Under the pieces are notes generated by a model that saw nothing but the letters and a program-made list of their open reading frames with translations, searched no databases and had not been told where the DNA came from. Made by a program: the position numbers and the translations under genes. A stretch of 34,253 nt of DNA from Micromonospora matsumotoense (GTDB lineage Bacteria; Actinomycetota; Actinomycetes; Mycobacteriales; Micromonosporaceae). The stretch is taken from positions 22,570 through 56,822 of the forward strand of contig NZ_FMCU01000031.1 in assembly GCF_900091525.1 (NCBI RefSeq), written 5' to 3'. Positions 1 through 9,100 of this stretch are shown here, in pieces (within the stretch, counting starts at the first letter, position 1; each line of letters opens with the position of its first letter).

Positions 1-1560
1 AGTCGCCAGGCGATCGGGATGTTGTAGGTCGGGTTCGGTCCTTCGAGGCGGTAGAGGAACCACAGCCGTTGTTGGGCGAACGACAGCGGCACCCGGTCCG
101 GGCGTGGCCGTGCCACCAACGGCGCTCGACTCGATCCGACCAGCCTCGGCAGCAGACCCGCCACGGTCGGCGCGTCGAACACCGCGCGGACCGGCAACTC
201 CACGCCCATGACGGCGCGCACCCGGCCGGCGAGGCGCATCACCAGCAACGAGTGGCCGCCCATGGCGAAGAAGTCGTCGTCGATGCCGACCGACGGCAGG
301 CCCAGGACCTCGGCGAACAGGTCGCACAGGCGTTGTTCGCGGCTGTTGCGGGCGGGGGTGCCGCCGACCAGCGTGGAGAAGTCCGGGGTGGGCAGTGCGG
401 TCACGTCGAGCTTGCCGGCGATGGTGCGGGGTAACGCGTCGACCTCGACGAATGCCGACGGGATCATGTAGTCGGGCAGCGTGGCCCGTAGCCGGTCGGT
501 GTTGACCGGTCCACCCACCACGTACGCGACGAGTCGGCCGTCACGGACGACGACGGCGGCCTGACCGAGGGCGGCCTCGATCTCGCCGACCTCGATCCGG
601 TAGCCGCGAATCTTGACCTGCCCGTCGGCGCGGCCGGCGAACTCCAGCACCCCGTCCCGGTTGAACCGGGCGAGGTCCCCGGTGCGGTACATGCGCGCAC
701 CCGAGGGACCGAACGGGTCGGCCACGAACCGCTCGGCGGTGAGCCCCGCCCGATTGAGGTACCCGTGTGCCAACCCGGCCCCGGCGACGTACACCTCCCC
801 GAGCACCCCCGGTGCCACCGGCCGCAACCCGGCGTCGAGCAGATAGGTCCGCACGTTGCGCAACCGGTACGACGACCGGCCCGGACCCTCCCACCCGTAG
901 GCGTCCACGGACGCCTCGGTCGGCCCGTACAGGTCGTGACAGGTCAGCCCCGGGGTGGCGCACACCCGCTGCCACAACTGCCCGTCGATCGCCTCACCAC
1001 CGACGAACAGCACACTCAGGCCCGCGGCCAACAGCCCGGCCGGGAGCAACTCCCGCAGGAAGGTGGGCGTCACGTCCAGCACGTCGATGTGCTGTTCACG
1101 CAGCCGCGACACGAGTGGACCCGCATCGCGGTACTCGTCGTCGTCGAGGACGTGCAGGGTGTGCCCGTCGAGCAGCCAGAGCAGTGGTTCCCACGACCCG
1201 TCGAAGGTGAACGACGCCACGTGCGCGACCCGGCGCTTCGGGCCGGTCATGAACCGTTCCCGATGCGAGGCGAACAGGTTCACGATGCCCCGGTGCGGCA
1301 CCACCACACCCTTCGGTCGCCCCGTCGACCCTGACGTGAAGATCACGTACGCGGCGTCCTCCGCCGACGGCGCGCCCACGGACGGCTCCGCCTCCGGCGC
1401 CGCCGCACCCACCACCAGTCGGGGACCGGTCCACGGCACATCGACGTCGCCGGTCGTGACCAGGATCGCCGGCCGGGCGTCGTCCAGCATCGCCGCGACC
1501 CGGTCGGTCGGCTGGTACGCGTCCAGCGGCAGGTACGCCGCACCCGCCTTGAGCACGCCC
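1..1560 (-). repeat. Module-internal duplication, copy 2
   Basis: This block matches 3004-4578 almost base for base over long stretches. The offset is 3003 bp at one end and 3018 bp at the other, so only small in-frame indels separate the copies. It covers most of the A2 domain from just before the TSGSTG motif, the T2 domain, and the start of the next C domain. Similarity fades at about 1560, before the N-terminal part of A2. The left limit lies beyond the window. Confidence 0.85.
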
Positions 1561-4500
1561 AGGATCGCCGGAACGGTGAGCGGGCGGGAGGTGGCCAGCG
1601 CGACGAGGCCGCCGGCGTACGGGGTCAGCGCGCCGGCGAGCCGCGACGACCAGTCGTCCAGTTCGGTGAACGTCCAGGCACGTCCGCCGGAGACCAGGGC
1701 CACCGCGTCGGGGCTGGCGACCGCCTGCGCGACGAACAGCTCCACGATGGAGCCGGCAGGGATCGGTACGGCGGGCTCCACGGCCAACAGCCGAAAACGC
1801 TCGGCCGGGGCGAGCACGTCGATCCGGCTGACCACCGCCGCCGGGTCGGCGGCGACCGTGGCGAGGACCCGCTGCAACCGCTCGACCAACGTCTGGGCGG
1901 AGGAACGGTCGTACCGGTCGGTCGCGTACTCCAGCTCGCCACGGACGCCACCGCGGGTCTCGAAGAAGTCGAAGGACAGGTCGAACATCGCGACGTGCTG
2001 GCGCACCCGCTCGGTCTCCACCCGCAGCGCCCCGAGGTGCCAGGTGCGGTCGGCCTCGCCGAGGTAGGAGACCATCGTCTGGAACAGCGGGTGCCGGCCC
2101 AGCGACCGCTCCGGGTTCAACGCCTCCACCAGGTGCTCGAACGGTACGTCCTGCCGGTCGAACGCCGCGAGGTCGGTCTCCCGTACCCGGGCCAGTAGTT
2201 CCCGGAAGGACGGGTCACCCGAGGTGTCGGTGCGCAGTACCAGTGTGTTCACGAAGAAGCCGACGAGGTCGTCCAGTGCGGTGTCCGGTCGGCCCGCCAC
2301 CGGGGCGCCGAGCGGTACGTCGGTGCCGGCGCCCAGGCGTGACAGCAGCACTGCCACCGCCGCCTGCACCACCATGAACATGGAGGTCCCGGTCGACCGG
2401 GCCAGCACCCGCAGCCGTTCGGCCACCTCGGCGGGCAGCGTGAAGCCCACCACGTCGCCCCGGTGACTGGCCTGCGCCGGGCGGGGCCGGTCGGCCGGCA
2501 GATCCAACTCCTCGGGCAGCCCGGCCAGGGCATCCCGCCATCCGTCGACCTGCGCGGCGAGCGTGCCCGACTCTGCGCGCTGCCACAGCGCGAAGTCGGC
2601 GTACTGCACGGGCAGGGGCGGGAACGCGGGCACCAGTCCGGCGCAGCGGGCGGTGTAGGCGGCCACGATGTCCCGGCGTAGCGGCACATCCGACCATTCG
2701 TCGCCGGCGATGTGGTGCAGCAGCAGGAGCAACACGTGCTCGTCCGGGGCGATCCGGAAGAGCCGGGCGCGCAGTGGGGGCTCGTGGTCGAGGCGGAATC
2801 CGTACGCCCCGATCTCCGCGAGCTGTGCGGGGAGGTCCGCCTCGGCGATCTCCGCCACCGGCACCGCGACCTTTTCGGCGGGCAGGACCCGCTGGTACGG
2901 CTCGCCGCCGTCCTGATCGCTGACGATGGTGCGGAGGGCTTCGTGTCGGGCGACCACGTCACCGACGGCGGCGATCAACGCGTCGGCGTCGAGGCGACCG
3001 CGCAGTCGCCAGGCGATCGGGATGTTGTAGGTCGGGTTCGGTCCTTCGAGGCGGTAGAGGAACCACAGCCGTTGTTGGGCGAACGACAGCGGCACCCGAT
3101 CCGGGCGTGGCCCTGCCACCAACGGCGCCCGACCCGACCCGACCAGCCTCGGCAGCAGACCCGCCACCGTCGGCGCGTCGAACACGGCCCGGACCGGCAA
3201 CTCCACGCCGAGGACGGCCCGTACCCGGCCGGCGAGGCGCATCACCAGCAACGAGTGGCCGCCCAACGCGAAGAAGTCGTCGTCGATGCCCACCGACGGC
3301 AGCCCCAGCACCTCGGCGAACAGGTCACACAGGCGTTGTTCGCGGCTGTTGCGGGCGGTCCGACCCATTCCCGATCCGGCAAAGTCCGGGGCGGGAAGCG
3401 CCGCCACGTCGAGCTTGCCCGCGACGGTGCGGGGCAGTGCGTCCAGCTCGACGAACGCCGAGGGGATCATGTAGTCCGGCACCGTCGCCCGCAACCGGTC
3501 GAGGTCGACCGGCCCACCCACCACATACGTCACCAGTCGGCCGTCGCGGACCACCACGGCGGCCTGACCCATGCCGGCCTGGCCGAGGGCGGCCTCGATC
3601 TCGCCCAGTTCGATGCGGTGGCCGCGGATCTTCACCTGTCCGTCGGCGCGGCCGGCGATCTCCAGCACCCCGGCCGGGTTCCATCGGGCCAGGTCTCCGG
3701 TGCGGTACATGCGTGCGCCTGCCGGGCCGAACGGGTCGGCCACGAACCGCTCCGCCGTCAACCCCGTCCGGTGCAGGTAGCCGTGCGCCAGCCCGGCCCC
3801 GGCGACGTACAGCTCGCCGAGCACCCCGGGCGGCACCGGCCGCAACGCGGCGTCGAGCAGATAGGTGCGCACATTCGCCAGCCGGTACGCCGACCGGCCC
3901 GGACCGTCCCACCCGTAGGCGTCCACGGATGCCTCCGTGGGGCCGTACAGGTCGTGACAGGCCAGTCCCGGCGTCGCGCACACCCGCTGCCACAGCTGCC
4001 CGTCGATCGCCTCACCACCGACGAACAGCACGCGCAGGCCCGCGTCCAACACATCCGCCGCGACCAGTTCCCGCAGGAACGTGGGCGTCACGTCCAACAC
4101 GTCGATCCGCTGCTGACGCAGGTAGCTGACCAGCGCGGCGGCGTCATGGTAGACATCGGAGTCGAGGACGTGCAGGGTGTGCCCGTCGAGCAGCCAGATC
4201 AGTGGTTCCCACGACCCGTCGAAGGTGAACGACGCGACGTGCGCGACTCGGCGCTTCGGGCCGGTCATGAACCGTTCCCGATGCGAGGCGAACAGGTTCA
4301 CGATGCCCCGGTGCGGCACCACCACACCCTTCGGCCGCCCCGTTGACCCCGACGTGAAGATCACGTACGCGGCGTCCTCCGTCGACGGCGCGCCCAGGAA
4401 CGGCTCCGCTTCCGGCACCGCCGCACCCACCACCAGTCGGGGACCGGTCCACGGCACCTCGACGTCCCCGGTCGTGACCAGGATCGCCGGCCGGGCGTCG

Positions 4501-6134
4501 TCCAGCATCGCCGCGACCCGGTCGGTCGGCTGGTACGCGTCCAGCGGCAGGTACGCCGCACCGCTGTCGAGCACGCCGAGCACCGCCGGAACGGTGAGCG
4601 CCCGGGGCAGCGCGAGCGCGACCCGATCGCCGGGCGTGACGCCGCGCCCGCGCAACGCCCCGGCCAGCCCGGCGGCCCAGCGCTCCACCTCGGCGAACGT
4701 CCACTCGCGTCCGTCCGCGACGAGAGCGACAGCGGTGGGCGTCCGGGTCACCTGCTCGTGGAACAGCGCACTGATGGTGGTGTCGGGCACCGGCCTGGCG
4801 GTGTCGTTCCAGTCACGCAGGACGCGGTCCCGTTCCACCGGGGTCAGCACGTCGACGGTGGCGAGGGGCGCGTCCGGGGCGTCGCAGATCCGGGTCAGCA
4901 CCAGGGTCAGCCGGTCCAGCAGCGTCCCGGCGGCGTCCCGGTCGATCAGGTCGGCGCGGTACTCCAGATCGAGGTGCAGCCGGTGGCCGGGACGCGCGGT
5001 CAGGGTCAGGGGATAGTGCGCGCAGTCACGGACGGCCGCGCCCGTGACGCGTACCCCGTCGGCCGGCGCAGGCAGCGACTCGCCCAGCGGATAGTTCTCG
5101 AAGACCGTCAGGGTGTCGAACAACTCGCCGTGCCCGGCCAGCCGTTGGATCTCCGCCAACCCGAGGTGCTGATGCTCCATCAGCCGCACCTGCCCGTCCT
5201 GCAGGCGGCGCAGCACGGTCGCCACCGGTGCGGCCGGGTCCAGGGTGACGCGTACCGGGATGGTGTTGATGAACAGGCCGATCATGGTGTCGGCACCGGG
5301 GAGGTCCGGCGGTCGACCGGCGACGGTGGCCCCGACCACCACGTCGTCGCGTCCGGTCAGCGCCCCGACCACGATTCCCCAGGCCCCCTGGACCACCGTG
5401 TTCAGGGTGAGCCCACGGGTCCGGCCGAGGGCGGTGAGCCGAGCGGTCAGTGCGACCGGGAGGTCACGCACCAGGCGCTCCGGGACGACCGCGTGGGCTG
5501 GCGGACGGCCGGCCAGCAGGGTCGGCCCGTCCAGCCCGGCCAGTGCCTCGCGCCACGCGGCCTCGGCCGCCGGGCGGTCCTGGGCGGCGGTCCAGGCGAG
5601 GTAGTCGCGGAAGTCGGCCGGCTCCGGCAGCAGGTCGCCGCGGTAGAGGGCGATCAGCTCGTCCAGCAGCAACGGCACCGACCACCCGTCGAGCAGCAGG
5701 TGGTGGTGGGTGATCACGAGCCGGTGCCGGTGCGGACCGAGGCGGATCAGGGTCATCCGCAGCAGCGGGGCGGTCGCCGGGTCGAGCCGGGTCGCGAGGT
5801 CCGTGTCGAGGAACCCGGGGAGATCGTCCTCGGTCAGGGTCAGCGTGGCCCAGGGCAGCGGGACGTCCCGCGGCACCACGGCCACGAACTGCCCGTTCTT
5901 GCGGCGGCGGAAGGCCACCCGCAGGTTGGGCCGACGGTGGAGCAGCCCCTGCCCGGCGGCCCGCAGCCGCTCGGCGTCCAGTGGTCCGTCCAGGGCGACG
6001 GTCAACTGCCCGGTGTAGACGTCCGGGCCGTCCGCGGCGAGCTGCGCGTGGAACAACAGCCCTTCCTGCAGCGGGGTGAGCGACAGGATGTCGGCGATCC
6101 CGGAGGCCTGCCCGGGGGTGGCGGTCGCGGTCAC
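1..6134 (-). CDS. Non-ribosomal peptide synthetase, C-A-T-C-A-T-C (3' end outside the window)
   Basis: Multimodular NRPS that would extend the peptide begun by the upstream starter enzyme. The frame runs open from GTG at 6134 to the window edge, about 2,044 codons. Approximate layout: C1 1-430 (starts LTPLQEGLLFHA, active site HHHLLLDG near 141); A1 with TSGSTGRPKG near 590; T1 with GGHSL near 960; C2 starting LSFAQQRLWFL, active site HHIAGDEWS near 1138; A2 with TSGSTGRPKG near 1597; T2 with GGHSL near 1960; start of C3 at the edge. The C1 opening is of the kind that accepts a D-residue donor, matching the E domain that ends the previous protein; C2 and C3 have the L-donor opening. A1 and A2 share the same visible pocket residues (FDGSWEPL, DVTPT, FVGGEA, HDLYGPTEASVD), so they probably activate the same amino acid. 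The GTG overlaps the upstream TGA (GTGA), implying translational coupling. Substrates cannot be named from sequence alone. Confidence 0.93.
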   Translation of the reverse strand, partial: MTATATPGQASGIADILSLTPLQEGLLFHAQLAADGPDVYTGQLTVALDGPLDAERLRAAGQGLLHRRPNLRVAFRRRKNGQFVAVVPRDVPLPWATLTLTEDDLPGFLDTDLATRLDPATAPLLRMTLIRLGPHRHRLVITHHHLLLDGWSVPLLLDELIALYRGDLLPEPADFRDYLAWTAAQDRPAAEAAWREALAGLDGPTLLAGRPPAHAVVPERLVRDLPVALTARLTALGRTRGLTLNTVVQGAWGIVVGALTGRDDVVVGATVAGRPPDLPGADTMIGLFINTIPVRVTLDPAAPVATVLRRLQDGQVRLMEHQHLGLAEIQRLAGHGELFDTLTVFENYPLGESLPAPADGVRVTGAAVRDCAHYPLTLTARPGHRLHLDLEYRADLIDRDAAGTLLDRLTLVLTRICDAPDAPLATVDVLTPVERDRVLRDWNDTARPVPDTTISALFHEQVTRTPTAVALVADGREWTFAEVERWAAGLAGALRGRGVTPGDRVALALPRALTVPAVLGVLDSGAAYLPLDAYQPTDRVAAMLDDARPAILVTTGDVEVPWTGPRLVVGAAVPEAEPFLGAPSTEDAAYVIFTSGSTGRPKGVVVPHRGIVNLFASHRERFMTGPKRRVAHVASFTFDGSWEPLIWLLDGHTLHVLDSDVYHDAAALVSYLRQQRIDVLDVTPTFLRELVAADVLDAGLRVLFVGGEAIDGQLWQRVCATPGLACHDLYGPTEASVDAYGWDGPGRSAYRLANVRTYLLDAALRPVPPGVLGELYVAGAGLAHGYLHRTGLTAERFVADPFGPAGARMYRTGDLARWNPAGVLEIAGRADGQVKIRGHRIELGEIEAALGQAGMGQAAVVVRDGRLVTYVVGGPVDLDRLRATVPDYMIPSAFVELDALPRTVAGKLDVAALPAPDFAGSGMGRTARNSREQRLCDLFAEVLGLPSVGIDDDFFALGGHSLLVMRLAGRVRAVLGVELPVRAVFDAPTVAGLLPRLVGSGRAPLVAGPRPDRVPLSFAQQRLWFLYRLEGPNPTYNIPIAWRLRGRLDADALIAAVGDVVARHEALRTIVSDQDGGEPYQRVLPAEKVAVPVAEIAEADLPAQLAEIGAYGFRLDHEPPLRARLFRIAPDEHVLLLLLHHIAGDEWSDVPLRRDIVAAYTARCAGLVPAFPPLPVQYADFALWQRAESGTLAAQVDGWRDALAGLPEELDLPADRPRPAQASHRGDVVGFTLPAEVAERLRVLARSTGTSMFMVVQAAVAVLLSRLGAGTDVPLGAPVAGRPDTALDDLVGFFVNTLVLRTDTSGDPSFRELLARVRETDLAAFDRQDVPFEHLVEALNPERSLGRHPLFQTMVSYLGEADRTWHLGALRVETERVRQHVAMFDLSFDFFETRGGVRGELEYATDRYDRSSAQTLVERLQRVLATVAADPAAVVSRIDVLAPAERFRLLAVEPAVPIPAGSIVELFVAQAVASPDAVALVSGGRAWTFTELDDWSSRLAGALTPYAGGLVALATSRPLTVPAILGVLKAGAAYLPLDAYQPTDRVAAMLDDARPAILVTTGDVDVPWTGPRLVVGAAAPEAEPSVGAPSAEDAAYVIFTSGSTGRPKGVVVPHRGIVNLFASHRERFMTGPKRRVAHVASFTFDGSWEPLLWLLDGHTLHVLDDDEYRDAGPLVSRLREQHIDVLDVTPTFLRELLPAGLLAAGLSVLFVGGEAIDGQLWQRVCATPGLTCHDLYGPTEASVDAYGWEGPGRSSYRLRNVRTYLLDAGLRPVAPGVLGEVYVAGAGLAHGYLNRAGLTAERFVADPFGPSGARMYRTGDLARFNRDGVLEFAGRADGQVKIRGYRIEVGEIEAALGQAAVVVRDGRLVAYVVGGPVNTDRLRATLPDYMIPSAFVEVDALPRTIAGKLDVTALPTPDFSTLVGGTPARNSREQRLCDLFAEVLGLPSVGIDDDFFAMGGHSLLVMRLAGRVRAVMGVELPVRAVFDAPTVAGLLPRLVGSSRAPLVARPRPDRVPLSFAQQRLWFLYRLEGPNPTYNIPIAWR
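3004..4578 (-). repeat. Module-internal duplication, copy 1
   Basis: Partner of 1-1560 within the same NRPS gene: most of A1, T1 and the start of C2. The stretches 3004-3180 and 4218-4375 differ from copy 2 at only a few bases, mostly synonymous. The C domain bodies and the A domain N-termini outside the block are clearly different. This pattern fits recent duplication or gene conversion within one gene. Confidence 0.85.
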
Positions 6135-9100
6135 GAAAGCTCCCATTCGGCCTCGAACTCGTCGATCTCGTCCTGGCTGAGCGTCAGCGTCAGGTCGGAC
6201 GGGGTGAGCCCGCCGGCGGCCGGGCCACGGGCGTGCACGACGAGCGCCTCCAGCGCGGCGAACCAGGTCGCGGCCAGGTCGGCCACCGCCGCGTCGTCCA
6301 GCAGGTCACGCGGGTACGCCCAGGTCACACCCAACTCCGGGCCGGCCGTGGTGTCCTGCACGTACGCGTTGATCTCCAGGGTGTACGGGGCGACCGGCAT
6401 GCCGAGGTCGAACCCGCCGGCCAGGATGCCGTGCCCCGCCACCGGCGTCCAGTTCCCGCCGTCGCCGGACGAGGCGGTGAACCGGCCGAGGTAGTTGAAG
6501 CTGACCTGCGGCGCGGGGCGGGCGGCCAGCTCGGGCCCGGTGTCCGGGTTGAGGTAGCGCAGCATCCCGTACCCGATGCCGTGGTCCGGGATGGCCCGCA
6601 GTTGCTCCTTGAGCCGCTTCAGCGCGGTGCCGGCGCTCGGCCCACCGGCCAGCGCGTCGGCGACGTCGATGTCACCGGGGTCGAGGCGGACGGGAAAGAC
6701 GGTGGTGAACCAGCCGAGCGCCGGAGTGAGGTCGGCATTCGTGACGACCTGCTCCTCCCGGCCGTGCCCCTCCAACGCGATCAGCACCGAGCGCTCGGTG
6801 CCCTTCCCGCGCCGGGTCCGCCAGTCGATCATCGCCAGGGCGAGCGCGGTGAGCAGCACGTCGTTGATGCCGGCGTGGAAGGCGGCGGCGACTGTGGTGA
6901 TCACCGGCTCGGTGGTCGCGGCGGGCAGCCGCACGGTGTGCCGGGCGACCGTGGCGAGGTCGTCCACCGGCCGCAGCGGGCGCGGCGTCAACGCCGGGTC
7001 CGCCCCGGTCAGGATGCCCTGCCACAGCGCCAGTTCCGCGGTGCGTTCCGGTCGCCGGGCCGCCTCGGTGAGGTCGGTGGCCCACCGCCGGAAGGACGTG
7101 CCGGTGCGTTCCAGGACCGGGGTACGCCCCGCCGTCCGCTGCTCCCAGGCGGTGGCGAGGTCGGCCGGCAGGATCCGCCAGGAGACGCCGTCCACGACAC
7201 TGTGGTGGATGACCAGCAGCAACCGGCCCGGCGCGGCGGGCCCGCGGTCGAACCAGACGGCCTGGGCCATGACACCCCGCTCGGGGTCGAGTCGGCCGGC
7301 GGCGGCCTGCTCCTCGGCCTCGATCACCGCGCCGGGTGCGGCCCGCCGCAGCCACGGGCGACCGGTGCCGCGCGGTACGACGTGCAGCCGGCCCGGCGTC
7401 GCGGGGGTGGCGCGGACGAGCCGCGCGCGCAGCAGGTCGTGCCGGTCGGTGAGCGCGGTCAGCACGGCGGCCAGGTCAGCTTCGGTGGCTCCCGCCGGAG
7501 TGGCGAGCACGATCGACTGGCTGAACGCGTCGATCGGGCCGCCGGTCTCGTCGAGCCAGCGCAGGATCGGCGTGAACGGAACGTCGCCGACACCGTCGTC
7601 GGGCCGGTCCCGGGTGCCGGTGTCGAGGTCGGTGACGACCTCGGCCAGCGCGGCCACCGTCCGAAGCTCGAACACCTGGCGTGAGGTGCACACCAGCCCC
7701 GCCGCGCGGGCGCGCAGCACGAACTGGATGGAGACGATGCTGTCCCCGCCCAGGCTGAAGAAGTCGTCCTCGATGCCCACCCCGGGGACGCCCAGGACGT
7801 CCGCGTACAGCTCGCAGAGCACCTTCTCCCGGGGCGTGCGGGGCGCGGTGCCGGTGGCCTGGGCGGCGTAGTCCGGTGCGGGCAGTGCGGCCCGGTCGAG
7901 CTTGCCGCTGGTCAGCACCGGCAGCCGGTCGAGCAGCACGAAGCCGGTCGGCACCATGTAGCTGGGCAGCCAGGACTCGGCGTGCAGGCGCAGCGCCTTC
8001 ACCAGCGCCGCCGGGTCAGCGACCGCGGCCGGGGTGTTGGCGTGCGCGACCGCCGCGCCGGGACGGTAGACGTGGCGGGGTTCCGCGCCGCGTTGGAAGA
8101 CGACGTCCAGGTCCCCGCCGGTCGAGGAGCCGTCCCAGGTCACCGCGGCCCGGTAGCCGGACGCGTCGGCCAGTGCGTGGAGGTCCTCGACGGACGGGGC
8201 GGGTCCTCCACCCAGGCGCGCGTTCGGCACCCCGGTGACCCGCAGCCGCTGCGGGCCGTGGGCCAGTTGGTCGCGTACGCCGTCCAGGCGCCCCGTCCAG
8301 GCGTACGTCGTCTCGGGTGGGGGCGCGGGCCCGGACGCGGTGGTCAGCACCACGTCGTAGCGGTAGCGGCTCAGCTCGTTGTCGTAGTCGCCCCGCTTGA
8401 CCCACACCTCGACACCCTGGATCGTCCCGGTCGGCAGCGCGGCGAAGTAGTCCGGGTCGAGCAGCAGTTCGCGTTCGGTGCGGACCGCCGCCTCGACGGC
8501 GGCGTCCCGCTCGGTGGCGGCCACGCCCCGGCTGGTCTGGATCGCCTCGTGCAACATCCGGTGCAGGCGCAGGTTGCGGACGTCACCGACGAAGATCACC
8601 CCACCGGGGGCGAGTCGTTCGGCCGCCGCGCGCAGCACGCGGGTCAGGTAGTCGGCGCTCGGGAAGTACTGCACCACCGAGTTGATGACGACCGTGTCGA
8701 ACCAGCCGGCCGGCACCCCCGCAAGGTCGTGGGCCGCCTGGGCGCGGAGCGTGACCCGTTCGTCGAGCCCCGGGATCGTCGCCACCGCGGCCCGCAACGT
8801 GTCGATGGCCTGCTCGGAGAGGTCCAGCCCCCAGTAGCTCTCGCACTGCGGGGCGAGTCGCGACAGCAGCAGTCCGCTACCCACGCCGATCTCCAGGACC
8901 CGCCGGGGCCGCAGCGACCGGATCCGGTCGACGGTGGCGTCCCGCCACTGGCGCATCTGCGCCAACGGGATGGGCGAGCCGTCGAAGCTGCTGTTCCAGC
9001 CGGTGAAGTTCTCGTCGAAGCGCTCGACCCGGCCGGCCTGGTAGAGCAGTTCGTGCAGCTCCTTCCACTCGGCGACCTGACTGTCGGCCCGTTCCTGAGG

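Noticed and set aside
2712..4346. A 544-codon plus-strand frame opposite the NRPS
   Set aside because: It is the antisense of an NRPS frame that shows every adenylation, carrier and condensation motif. Its own translation is Arg/Pro/Gln/His-rich and resembles no protein.
4758..6494. A 578-codon plus-strand frame
   Set aside because: It spans the end of one NRPS gene and the start of the next on the other strand. It has antisense composition and no recognisable domains.
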